Assembly (NCBI GenBank): GCA_049999765.1
Contig: JBNGIQ010009257.1
Location: 127,281 to 154,332, forward strand
Direction: 5' to 3'
Length of the DNA stretch: 27,052 nt
Source: Phaeoceros laevis
Taxonomy: Eukaryota > Anthocerotophyta > Anthocerotopsida > Notothyladales
Below are positions 10,294-20,469 of this stretch, piece by piece. A program made the position numbers and the translations under genes. The notes beneath the pieces were generated by a model, which worked only from the letters and a program-made list of their open reading frames with translations, was not told the DNA's origin and ran no database searches. Each line of letters begins with the position of its first letter. Position 1 is the stretch's first letter.

Positions 10294-10471
10294 TGAAGAT
10301 CTTAGGATCGATAGATTAGGTAGACGGTAGGAGAGAAAGAAAGAAGTGAATTGGTGTGCGGGCATTGCGCCCTTTAAACATGTGCGCGGGCACCGCTTTG
10401 TGTGTCTTGTAACTTTACCGTTTCAGTTATTGGGTCATGACTGTTGAGGTCACGACCTTCACTATTCTACA
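10294..10471 (-). repeat. copia-1 5' LTR
   Basis: Immediately beyond the primer site. In minus orientation it starts TGTAGAATAG and ends AAGATCTTCA, giving the canonical TG...CA termini. The length of about 178 bases rests on choosing the TGTAG start, since no second LTR is present to confirm it. The inner boundary (10294) is firm, the outer one less so. Confidence 0.65.
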
Positions 10472-10529
10472 TGATAAATAATATTTATTACCTATCTATT
10501 TGTGACTATTATAACTATAACTATCTTTA

Positions 10530-10551
10530 TATGTATGTATGTATGTATATA
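10530..10551. repeat. (TGTA)n microsatellite
   Basis: A run of about four to five TGTA units in AT-rich sequence just outside the copia-1 LTR. From 10552 to 11162 the sequence becomes GC-rich. I see no coding exon there, and it probably contains the promoter and 5' leader of the plus-strand gene that follows. Confidence 0.85.
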
Positions 10552-11162
10552 TTTGAGGAGGTTACCGGTCCCATCAGGGTCCCCCGGGAGGTAGCAAGAA
10601 CAGGCGTACCGCTTTTCTTCAAACACCCACTACGGCATCCAGCCGGTGCCATGTCCTCCTACCCGGTACATTGACATGAAGTGTCTGGTACTGGACAACC
10701 GACGGTCACCATATACGATGACCCGCTACCGGGGGTTGGCCAAATCAAAGTCGGCCACGTTACTAGAATAATGGGCTTGATTCTAAAATGGTCAAATACT
10801 CTGCGACGACGACACGCGTCCTGCCGTCACAATGAAATATTTATGTCGGGTTGTCCCGCGCGGTGTCCGATTTTTTGGTGGCCTTAGCCTCCTCCGTCCC
10901 GCACGGTGCACCGATGCTTCAGCTACCTTCCCTTCTGGCCTTCTGGCAGGTTACGTCCGCCACCCGCTGCACACCAGTCCATTCGCAGCCATCTCCTCCG
11001 CTGAAGCCTGCTCGCGCCTGCGCCCCCGCCTGTGTTCACGCTTGTGTCATGCCTCCTGCGCTTACGCATGCGCTGCTGGCGCCATCGCAACTGAATAGTA
11101 CGAGCTGGTTTTTATTTGTTGTTGGGTGCGCAGGCGGTCTGTGGTTTGCGCGCGCGCTTCAG

Positions 11163-11332
11163 GTAAGAGGAGGGTGTTCCTCCTCCAAAGCCCGTCTTAT
11201 TGCATGTAATGGTAGCCTGTTTGCAGCTTTCATTCGTGGTTTGTTTCTTGCTTTCAAGCGTTGTAAGTGCGGTGTGTTTGAAGCTTCAAACAGGCTCCCT
11301 AATACTAATGCAGTTTCAAATGCATGCTGTAG
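11163..11332 (+). other. Probable 5'UTR intron
   Basis: Strong donor CAG|GTAAGAG at 11162/11163, a TACTAAT branch-point-like sequence near 11303 and acceptor CTGTAG ending at 11332, only 12 bases before the ATG at 11345. The 170-base size suits a plant intron. It supports transcription of the downstream frame as a spliced gene, although no transcript evidence is available here. Confidence 0.5.
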
Positions 11333-11344
11333 GTAAGTTTGAAA

Positions 11345-13906
11345 ATGAAGGGTGGAAGGAGCGCAGCAGCTAGAAGCCAGGCCGCGGCCATGCTCAAAGC
11401 TCCCAAGCAGGAGCCAACTGAGAAAGGCAAACGTGTGCCTGCAAGTGGGCGGCCAACCAAAGCAATACGGGCTGTCACTGAACAGAAGACCCGCCTCCAG
11501 GCCAACTGGTCGCCGCCGGAGGTGAAGGAAGACGTGCGCAAGGCCAATCTCTCGGCGTACCAAGAGGAGCCTACATCAGCATAGGAAAATGAAGAAGTTG
11601 AGGAGCAGCCGGCAATGGCGGGGAGGAAGCGCCGCTGCCAGCCAGGCCCTACTACCCCCCCGGAGGTGGATGGCTTCCTCTGCAACGAGGCCAACGATTT
11701 CTTCAGAGCTGTCTTGGGCTTGCCGGGTGCTGGGCGTGACTTGAAGAGGAAACATGACTTCCATTTGGATAAGAAGCTGATTGACAAGGCTATGGTGGAG
11801 GCGCTCTTCTTGGCGCCGGATGTGTCTGATGGGAAATTCTGGTGGAGGAGGGACCAGCTCCCCAGTTTGACGGAGGAAGAGAAAGAGGAGGTGGAGGACT
11901 TGTACTCCCGCCTCTACGGGAAACCATTGGAAGGTGGGTATGTGCCCACCCTTATGGTGTACTCATATATTCTATGGAGGCGAGAGGCAAAGCTGGTGAA
12001 CTGGGCGAGATTTGGGCAGCAAGTCCTGGTTGGGCAGTTTCGCAATGCCTCCAAGGGGCAGGGCTCAATCCGGCCTAACTGGGTCAAATATGCCCGAGCC
12101 AAATGGGCTGGCGTGGAGGCTCTATTCCCTCGTAGGCCGGCGTTGAAGGCCACCGCAATCTGGACACCAACTCACTCCAACAGCGTAGACACCCAAGAGG
12201 AGGAGGTCACTCCTGCAGCTTCCATTCTTAACAGTCTAGTTTCGCTTACTCAATTATCTTGTGATCGCGTTGACGGTGTTGTTGTCAATGAGCATGCTTC
12301 CAAGTTGTGTGCTCAAGCTAAGTCTGATAGATCTGTGCTTTGCCACCGAGGCATTGAAGCAAGGCAAGGCAGCCGGTTGTGTGAAGCACGACTTCAGGTT
12401 TTGAAGAATGCGATGGAGAAAGCGCTGGAGGATTGGGCGCTTTTGATGGACGTCACTACTTTGAGGAACAGGCCGCCAAGTGTGCATGGCAGCCAAACAA
12501 GGCGGGCAGCTGTCACAGAACCTCTTTCTTTAGCTACTCTGGAAGCTGGATCACCACGACATCAGAGGTCAACACATTCAAGAGTACATGTGTCTCAAAT
12601 TCAACAAGACAACATCCCTACATCAGGTTGGCACCTACAATCTCCATTCAGCACATGGCTGCTCCCATTCAATGAGGACTATTTAGCCCTTCAGGACACT
12701 TTTGAGCTTCCGTCGTCTCCTGCAGGTGGTAATAGCATACAAAGTCAGTGCACTGCAGAGTGGGACTTGGTGTCCACTGTTCCAGAGTCGCAAGCATCCA
12801 AAGACATGCACCCATATGCACCAGGGATTTCAGTTTTTTCAAACTCCGATGTGGGGGCCGATGTTGATGTCTCTTCTAAATCTGATGGACTGGAAGAATC
12901 AGACTCTCCCTCCTTGATATGCACCGAGTTGTTGAGGCCTTATACTCAAAATGCCAATGTTGTGCCTCCTCAAGGCATGGTGGACAGTGTTTTTCAAGGC
13001 AGTGTGGCCACAGCTCCTCAGGGCATGGAGGGAACCAACCCTCCTGCAGACCAGCATACAAGTGCCCAAGGCATGGTGGACACTGCATATATAGGTGAGC
13101 TGCCTCCTCGAGGCTCGGGGACTGCAGGCTTGGGGACATCTCCATGTTTTGGGATTGCAGCAGGCTCAGCTCCTCCAGGCTCGGGAGAAGAAGTTGAAGA
13201 AGGTGAGCTGCCTCCTCCAGGCTCGGGTGAAGAAGCCAAAGAAGGTGATCTACCTCCTCCAGGCTCGGTGGTTTTGTGCCAGAGTGGAGGAGATGGCGAT
13301 GAGCCACCTGCAAGGCCCACAACGTCAAACTTTACCACGATCACAAGGCCCGCAACGTCAAACTCTACGCCACCTGGTTGGTATTCACGCAAGCACCTGC
13401 CGCCTCACTTGATTTTCCTAGACCATATACTCACTGCTTGTCTTTTTAAACCACCTGTCTCAGGCTCAACATCTACGCACCAAATGACGACTTTGCTGAA
13501 TACAGCTTCCAACCAGCAGCCACCACTTGCTCATTCACCACCATCGATTGCAGTGATTCAACAAACAGGCTCCATCATGTCACCCAGGAGCATCTCGGCC
13601 GATGACTTTGATGAGTTAGTTAAGTCAACTGAAGATGAGCCCATCCAACATCGATGGCCATCTACAATTACAGTTGATCCACCAAATCTCCGCTTTGATA
13701 TCAACAATGACTTCCATGCTCAGTTCAAACTTTGGAGAGATCGACACCTGTTCAGATGGGGCTCCCACAATGCTCAAGGAAGAGCAGACATAGCAGCACT
13801 CATCCAAGAATTTTTACAAGTGCTTCAACTGGCAATGTTTCAAGGCAATATGACACTCTCTGAGTTCATCTCAAAGCTTTCTGAAATCATGGAATTTCAA
13901 AAGTAG
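11345..13906 (+). CDS. Large uncharacterised protein, one in-frame TAG
   Basis: One frame from the ATG at 11345 to TAG at 13904-13906, about 852 sense codons, interrupted only by TAG at 11582-11584 (codon 80). Translation beyond that stop is protein-like at once (ENEEVEEQPAMAGRKRR), so the parts either side belong together. The ATG at 11615 would give an uninterrupted 763-residue product. The N-terminus is basic and low in complexity. Next is a globular-looking, Trp/Arg-rich region (KFWWRRDQLP, PNWVKYARAKWAGVEALFP), then a charged helical segment. A repeat-rich part follows with three QGM units and several PPPGSGEE units, then a conserved-looking C-terminus (FKLWRDRHLFRWG). I recognise no family. 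It could be a host gene or the single ORF of an unknown transposable element. It converges on the RNase H1-like gene, with 158 bases between stops. Confidence 0.6.
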
Positions 13907-14064
13907 TGTACCTTGATATCTTGGAAACATTTCTGCGCCCTGTCCTCCTAGATTAGGCCTCGGGGAATTCGCTTACAAAAGGGGTCACTGTACACATATG
14001 CACACAGTTAGAACTCCTGTATTTCAATCATTATGTGCTTCCACCATCCATACTGCGCACAGCT

Positions 14065-15350
14065 TTATTGTACACTCATACCAGGAGAACTCAGCGCTTC
14101 CTCAGCATCTTTGTCAGCAACACCATTCTTTGCCTGCACATTTTCAATATATCACGTTGTTACCTTATTCCACATCATTCTACTCCAGTGTCATTTGTCT
14201 AGTTTTTATCATCAAAGAAACAAGCTCACCCTATCGATATCGCATATTTCAAAAGTTTCGAACAGCTGAGACAACAACATAACCTCCCTATGATACACTC
14301 CAAGTTCAGGCCCAACCTCCATATCACCACCCACCTGCCCAAGTATGCACACCACATTGGCCCATGTCTTCATTATTGCCATCCAAGCAGACATTCATAC
14401 CACAGCTTGTTATACCTGGCAGACCACAAGTTGAGAATCACCCATAGCTCGCAACTTTCTCATACCAAGATGTAAAGCGGTTCTCATCCCATGAATCAGC
14501 GCCAAGTACTCAGCAGCATTGTTGGTTACGTTTCCCAGACCCACTCGTAGTTCATAAATCTGAAAATACCCACAATAATGCCCCTCATTGTGCAAGCTAC
14601 AAAATACTCATCCTCGACAAATCCTCAATTCAGATCACTTACGATTACACGGGATTCATTATACAGTATGCAACCCCCGCCACCAACTCGGGGTATCCCC
14701 CGACTAGCACCATCAAATTCCAGAAGGCAACATCCATGTCCTAAGGGGCCACCCGCCACAGTGTGATCCTGGACATAAGATAGTCATATACAAACATTAC
14801 GTTACACAATGTCAACTGAATTCTAAGCTTTACTCTCTTAATCACTGCAAGATCCCCTGATAGAACAATTTTACCGGTAGTGAATTATACAGACTGCTTC
14901 CACCACCGTGACCCTGCATACAACACTATTTATCAGAAACTGTATCCAATCAGCGTTACACAACACTTTTCAAAAGATCCATGTAACATCTCAGTTTACA
15001 GTGACAAGTATCGTCAAACAGCCACCCAAGTATTTTCTAACAGGTATACCCCAGCTGCTGAAAAATAACCACCTCCTCCTGCATAACCCTGTTCAAGCAG
15101 GCACTGTATGTCAGACACCCAACAGATCATCACTACAGCATACCAGCAAACACCAATCACTACGAAGCCTACATCTTACCACATCCTCAAAATCGCCTCT
15201 TCTTAAATATGCCTCAGCCTCCGCCACACTGTAAAAACCTTTGAAAACAGCCCTGTGAAAGTTTTTCACCATCCTCTCACATTCCTCCCAGCTATTCAAA
15301 ATACCAACACATCGCCCTCGCTTTACGGCATAGTACGGAAATCGCCCCAT
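14065..15350 (-). CDS. RNase H1-like protein, six exons
   Basis: Predicted nuclease that would cleave RNA in RNA-DNA hybrids. Exons on the minus strand are 15350-15180, 14913-14875, 14768-14643, 14583-14416, 14334-14230 and 14133-14065. All junctions are GT-AG and all introns phase 0, giving 225 residues from ATG 15350 to TAA. Residues about 5-50 form the hybrid-binding (viroplasmin-type) domain (YYAVKRGRCVGI, WEECERMVKNF, AEAEAYL). The RNase HI fold follows, with FDGAS (D89), TNNAAEY (E137), GDSQLVV (D161) and VADKDAEEAL (D210). All four acidic residues are present, and their spacing matches archaeal/plant-type RNase HI. The acceptor at 14584 is the least certain boundary, since a TTGTAG about a dozen bases upstream does not keep phase. 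No transit peptide is visible. Forward-strand frames here are shadows. Confidence 0.85.
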
Positions 15351-15570
15351 TGCACAAAATCCACCGTCACTCCAACACCTTACTTCAGGCCAATAATTTT
15401 GATGTTAACAAATATGGAATCAACTACTCTTCGCCATGCAATCTAAGCCAAGTCAGCAATCATGCAATCATTAGAGTAACCCCCACACAGCCAACTTTGC
15501 CACAATGCATGTGGCCAAGATCATAACACGCATCTCCAACTCAGCAGCTTTAAAGTCATCATACACTCAC

Positions 15571-15637
15571 CCCTGAATAGTCCCGATTCCCCGCCTACAA
15601 AGCTCCCTGAATAGACCCGCTTCTCCGCTGCAAAGCT
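15571..15637. repeat. 33-34-bp tandem duplication
   Basis: Two adjacent copies, 15571-15604 and 15605-15637, both begin CCCTGAATAG and end CAAAGCT, and a third start (CCCC) follows. It lies between the RNase H1-like gene start and LINE ORF1. It may belong to the LINE 5'UTR or to the host promoter. The rest of 15351-16007 is G-poor and shows no other feature. Confidence 0.75.
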
Positions 15638-16007
15638 CCCCAACATTTAAACCTACAAAGAAAGATCATACTCCACCTCGCTTTTGCCTCGTCATGGCCC
15701 ACACTAGCCCTAAAACACAGCCTGACACAACCAGATTCATTCTGCCTCTACCATGCCAAACATAGAAGCTTCCTTTGTCACAAACAAGACAAAACATCTG
15801 CCAGCTCCTTTTACTCGAACGTCCCGCTGCAAATACTCATTAAATTAAGCATCACCGCACACTCAGCTCCTCCGCTCTGCAAGTCACAATATTACAACCC
15901 AAACATAGCAAATTACCACCGAAAAATCCATGTCAATCATTGCGTCAACGTCACCACCTCTCGGCCAACAAAACGCTTCACCCGAATGATCAAGCATTCC
16001 AGCCGTT

Positions 16008-17477
16008 ATGAGTCTCCCAGCTAGTGCCACCACCAACACCTCCGGCTCTCAATCGTTTACCAATCTGCTTCTAGCTCAGGAGAGCCCTCTCCCGCTCTCT
16101 CACGAGGTCATGGACCCTTCACCACCCACTCACGTTGCTGACCAGGAGGTCCAAGTGCAAGTCCAATGCACCCAGCCAGTGGCCTGCTCTCAGTCTGACC
16201 ACACCGAACCTCCGCCTCAAATGATGCATATACAATCTCATCTTGCAGTCCTTGACGAGTGGAAAAAACTCATCACGTCAGTCATTTTGCCGACAGAGGG
16301 CCCGTCCATTGCCGCACAGGTCAGGCTCATTGCGTCCAGAACGGACAAGCTGCACGCTCAACTTCAGCAAACAGAGAATGTTGTTCAAGACCTCCATCAG
16401 GACATCCAACAAGCATCCAGCCAACTTGCCGCCGCCAACTCACGCCTTGATCAGCTGGATCAGGCCAATAGACGGCTGTCGGAAATTGTCATGCAGGTTT
16501 GCACAGTCTTCACAGATCAACACTCATTTTTCTTGTCAAATGTTTCGCTCACCATGGCTGGCAACTCAACTCACTCAGAGTGCACATTGTTGATTCACTC
16601 CCTGTTTCCAGCTGCAAACCAATCTCCTCAACACATCTAGCAAGGCTGACGTTGTACCATTGTTGCCGCCATCAACTCCAACGACGCCTCGACATTTCGT
16701 TTCCTCTCTGGCCAACGGCAGCCCTCCAGGTTCAATCAGCACAAGCGAACAGTTCACACTGCGGCACATCACTCCCCAGGCAACGGCAAGCGCACCAACA
16801 CTTTAGCCCTCCAAGTGGATTCCGATCTCCATCGCTTGCAGCTGGAGATAGCTCGATCGGCACCGCCGTCTCATCAACCGCCCCTGTTACCTATGCATCA
16901 TGGCACTGATAGGGATAGGTTGCCAGAACCGGCTATGTATGGTAGTCCACTCCGCTCAAGACCTCACACTCGGCCTGCATCCACGGAGGTGGACGATTCC
17001 TACCCTTCTGCCCTTGAGATGAAGCGTTTGAGTAGGAATCAACCTCCTGATCATCGGGACTTTGACATGACACACTATGATGCAGCTCAAAGACACTTAT
17101 GCAATGTCCGAATTTGGTGTTTGCCAGATAGGCAAAATGAGGATCCTGCAACAGCTAAGGCCAACATGGCTAAGTGGCTTAGAAATGAATGCTCTTTCCT
17201 TCCTCACCAGTATGTTGAGCTAAGAAAGGCAGCACATACGCCTAAAGAGTTAAGCCGTCCTGCTCCACTGCCAGCACGGGCCTGGATTGTGTCAGCAGCC
17301 AGCATACTAGACCGGGATTATCTGCTTGCCCAAGATGTGCCGATCTATGAAAGGTCGAACACCATCAGAATCATTCCAGATTACACTCCGCCGGAATTTT
17401 TGCGTCTCATGAACATCAATCCTAGACTTGTAGGAATTGGCAAGCCACCATCATTGGCTGATAGACACTCAGCATAG
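16008..17477 (+). pseudogene. LINE ORF1 (RNA-binding protein), two stops
   Basis: A single frame from ATG 16008 to TAG 17475-17477, broken by TAG 16638-16640 and TGA 16647-16649. The first part has a heptad-rich coiled coil at about residues 105-165 (TDKLHAQLQQTENVVQDL, NSRLDQLDQANRRL). The part after the stops resembles the L1 ORF1p C-terminal region: HLCNVRIWCLPDR, a VELRKAAHTP segment, and NTIRIIPDYTPPEF corresponding to the conserved 'I.I..D.TP' end. ORF1p of L1 elements trimerises and coats the element RNA. Assignment is by pattern, not alignment. The reading between about 16500 and 16650 looks poor in every frame, so a small rearrangement there is likely. Confidence 0.7.
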
Positions 17478-17510
17478 CAATTAGGAGGGACGATAGGACA
17501 GCTACAAGAT

Positions 17511-17530
17511 ACTAGTGCATCTGCACTAGT
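17511..17530. promoter_or_regulatory. Perfect hairpin between LINE ORF1 and ORF2
   Basis: ACTAGTGCA-TC-TGCACTAGT is a perfect nine-base inverted repeat with a two-base spacer. It lies 33 bases after the ORF1 stop and eight bases before the ORF2 ATG at 17538. A role in ORF2 initiation or readthrough is speculation. Confidence 0.6.
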
Positions 17531-17537
17531 GTCAGTC

Positions 17538-18725
17538 ATGTACTGTAACATGAATGCCTATAAAGAGGAAAAGTTGCTTCCACTTTTGTCGCAATTTCCA
17601 GCCCATGACATTCTTGTTTTATCCGAGACAAAAGAGACCATAGCTAACCAGATAGAAGAGTTTGGAGATTATGTGTGGTTGCGGATGCACGTTTTTGTTG
17701 CACCTCAAAACATGCCTTCACGTGCTACGGCATCTGGAGGGATTGCCATACTATGCAAGCAGCACATAGCTTCATACGTTCAAATCTGGAAACAGAACAA
17801 AGATGCGCACTTCATGTGGCTTCGGATCTCTTCTCCGGACAAAACAGAGACCTTAATGTTAGCATGCTCCTACGTCCCGCCTCCCAAAAGTACCGCTTAC
17901 AACCATAAGATATCAAGTGCTGATGAGGTACTCCTTGACTTTGAGCAGGACATTACTGAATTGGAGGCCCAGGGCCTTCACCATTCAGCATTTATCATCG
18001 GGGATCTCAATATCCAGGTTGCAAATAGGCAAGCATTCCCTAGTGATGAGGCACACCCCGATTATGTCCTACAGGGCGACATGCCAAGGGTCTCAGCAGA
18101 CAATCAACATTCAGTCCATAGAGCAGACCTACTTCTTGACATGCTCAGAAGGCAGAGCATGATCATATTAAACGGAGTTCGCCAGTTTCCGCAATCAGGA
18201 GGCATCACATGTAGATCACGAGCGACTTTCAAAAGAAAAAGGAGGAAAAAAGCTAGAGCTTCTTTGAGACAAAGTTCCGTTGATCTTCTCCTGGCCCCAA
18301 TGTTCTCTATTCAGTTCATCAAAGACTTCCAAATCTTGCCACATCGACAAGGATCTGATCACATGCTGCTCTGGGTGCAGTTCCAACTACCCAAAATGGC
18401 TTTTCCAACTTCGCATGATCAACCAGTCAAGGCAACCTCTTACATTGTCAGGAAACAAGATCAGGAGGCATTCAGAACTCATATGACTTCCACTTTGCAA
18501 TGTTTCCAGCAGTACAATGGAAAGAAAACCTTGATGGAGCAGGTTTCGATGCTGCACCAAACCTTTATGAAGGCCACACAAAAGCAAGTCACAAAGGTCC
18601 ATCTCAAACGTCGGAGCAAGGGCTCCATGGGTAAGTTGTGGCATGATAGTGAATGCCAAGAACTGCAAAACAGATTACTTGTGCCCCCACCTTTGGGATA
18701 TGCTACCCTTGGCAATTTTCCATAA
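17538..18725 (+). pseudogene. LINE ORF2 endonuclease domain, truncated into copia
   Basis: From ATG 17538 the frame encodes an endonuclease/exonuclease/phosphatase domain of L1 type. It has N-terminal CNMNAY, the catalytic Glu in LVLSETKE, IIGDLNIQV with the Asp/Asn pair, SVDLLLAP, and QGSDHMLLWVQF with the terminal Asp-His. All expected catalytic motifs are present. After WHDSECQELQNRL the frame runs into antisense copia sequence and stops 14 codons later at 18723-18725. No RT exists. In L1 biology this domain nicks the target DNA. The frame is also open upstream through the intergenic 60 bases to the ORF1 TAG. Confidence 0.88.
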
Positions 18726-19414
18726 ATGCATGCTTCATAGAATGGTAATGGGCTCAAGTTGGCTGGCACCCCATCTGCATATAGGTCTTGCTTGGCCATG
18801 TCCTTGAGTTTCTTTGGATTTGGGTGGCCAAGTCGCATATGCCAGATTTTTGTAACTTCAGAGTGTGTGACGTGGGAACTGACACCAGCAATTTGTGCAG
18901 ATGGAGCAGGGAGACTCATGATGGTCAACATGAACAAATCATGGACTAGCTTCCCCAAGAGGACTGTTTTTCCAGACTCCTTAATCATACACATGGATCT
19001 GCGAAAAACTACTTTAAAACTATGATTTTGTGTGAGCTGCGAGACTGACAGCAGGTTTTTCGTGATGGTAGGTACGTGCAAGACATTCAGAAGTACTATT
19101 GTGCATCCGTTTTGCATACTTAAGTGCACTGTGCCTACTCCCTTAATTGTGAGCTCGCTATCGTCACCTAACAAAACGTTTTGCCCAGTGGTGTGTGCAG
19201 CATAATCTGTGAACACAGACCTATCGTGGCAAATATGTGCTGTGGCACCCGAATCAATATACCAGAAAGACTGATGTGATTCAGTGGTTGTTAGACATAC
19301 AGTAAGTGCATGAAACGAGACTCGAGGTTTCAACACAACATCTGTGGACTCAGAACTCTTGGTGGACTGCACAAGTAAGACTGAAGGTGAGGAGGACTTG
19401 TCCTTCTTAGCCAC
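18685..19414 (-). pseudogene. copia-2 protease and pre-integrase region
   Basis: Protease landmarks are FWYIDSGATAHIC, LLGDDSELTIKGVGTV and VLHVPTITKNLLSVSQL. The pre-integrase motif WHMRLGHPNPKKL then leads to FYEACIYGKLPRVAYPKGG, where coding ends at the LINE junction. Copia usually has a Cys in place of the Tyr in FYEAC, so the zinc-binding set is damaged (G to A fits). The remaining frame to 18479 is antisense LINE sequence, not element protein. Confidence 0.9.
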
Positions 19415-20469
19415 TGTGTTGGCTTCAGGTGTTGGTACCCTCCTTGGCTCATTATTCTTCTTTTACGGCAGTCACGCTCCCAGTGATTTGGCAAGCCACA
19501 CCAATTGCAGTTCCCGGGTCTCTTTTTGCTGGACAAAGCATCACTAGGTGACGTACCCCTCCCCTTACTGGGATATGGTTTATTGAATGGTTTCCTTGGC
19601 CCTTTTAGCCTAGCAGATGCATAGAGGGCTTGCCCCCTAGTACTTTTTGAGGCAGCTCTACTAACCTCCTCTTGCATCAACGCTCCTACGAGCTCGTTAA
19701 CATTCAAGGTTTGGAAATCTTCCTCCCTCCATCCAGTCAACATTGCCAGCTGCTATGCAAGTCTTAACACCGCATTTTGACTTGTGACAAAGTTTGAATA
19801 ACTAGGAGGAAGAGCTGCTAGTAGCCTCATGCATGCGTCTTGCTCACCCACTAGCTTTCCTGTCTGTTCTAGGCGTAAGCGGGCTGTCCTAAACAATGAG
19901 ATGAATTGGTCAATAGGCTGACCCTCCTGCATCTTCAGATTGTGAAACTTGGTGTGCGCTGTCATCTTGGACATCATGTCCTTCGAGTGATAGACAAGCG
20001 CAAGATGCTCCCACATCTCCTTGGACATTGTAGCCAAGGATGTACTCAAGACCATTGACTCCGTGAGTCCAATGCAAATTGTAATTTGTGTCATGGCGTC
20101 CACGACGTCCCAAGCTAGCTGCGCCGGTGAGCTTGTTTCCTCATCAAGTGCAATCAATTCTGTAGATGTTTTGGCAGGTCGAGGGATGGAGCCATCCGCA
20201 TATCCCCACAGCGACGTCTCTATGAGAACTCCCTTCATCCGGAGTGCCCACACATCATAGTTAGACCCATTGGTGAGTCTGTCTTTCTCTTTAAATTCGA
20301 TCTTAAGTGTTGGTGTTGTTTCTGGTGCCTTCTTGTCTGGGCGACCACCACCACCACCGCCGCCGCCTCCTCCATCCTCTTCAGCCATATTGAAGAATGA
20401 TGCAAGGGTGTAAAGAGCGTCGTCTTCTAGTGACTGGCCGAAGATGTCCCAGTCACCATCTTCACTCAT
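19330..20469 (-). pseudogene. copia-2 gag with zinc knuckle
   Basis: ATG at 20467-20469. Contains a poly-Gly stretch, the copia gag core (KIEFKEKDRLTNGSNYDVWAL, LLAALPPSYSNFVTS), TAG at 19753-19755, and then in the same frame a Gln/Ser/Arg-rich basic tail and zinc knuckle CNWCGLPNHWERDC. A frameshift in the AG-rich stretch just after the knuckle (near 19420-19440) moves into the protease frame. Confidence 0.92.

Larger units (their letters stand above)
4912..10471 (-). mobile_element. Ty1/copia retrotransposon (copia-1), degenerate, 3'-truncated
   Basis: Read on the minus strand this has a 5' LTR, tRNA-iMet primer site, about 740 bases of leader, gag, zinc knuckle, protease, integrase, reverse transcriptase and RNase H in copia order. 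Coding is interrupted by frameshifts (near 8650-8500, 8300 and 6650) and by in-frame TAG codons at 8650, 7898, 6136, 5647 and 5161. After RNase H the frame ends at 4912-4914. No purine tract or copy of the 5' LTR is found to the left, so the 3' end appears lost. The element cannot encode its own enzymes. Confidence 0.93.
16008..18680 (+). mobile_element. L1-type LINE, 5' half only
   Basis: ORF1-like coding (coiled coil plus L1 ORF1p-type C-terminal domain) is followed by an ORF2 start with a complete apurinic-type endonuclease. Reverse transcriptase, C-terminal domains, 3'UTR and poly(A) are missing because the element stops at about 18670-18690, where a truncated copia begins in the opposite orientation. 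The 5' boundary is unknown and may lie upstream of 16008. Confidence 0.85.

Noticed and set aside
14880-15446. Plus-strand open frames of 60-110 codons
   Set aside because: They are antisense to the exons and introns of the RNase H1-like gene, whose domains are clear.
18479-18684. C-terminal part of the minus-strand frame at 18479-19414 as copia protein
   Set aside because: It is antisense to the LINE endonuclease ORF. Copia similarity stops at the PKGG segment.
5161-19755. TAG reassigned as a sense codon or routinely read through
   Set aside because: The same regions carry frameshifts, TGA and TAA as well, and TAG terminates other frames normally. Mutational decay is simpler, so it is reported only as a bias.
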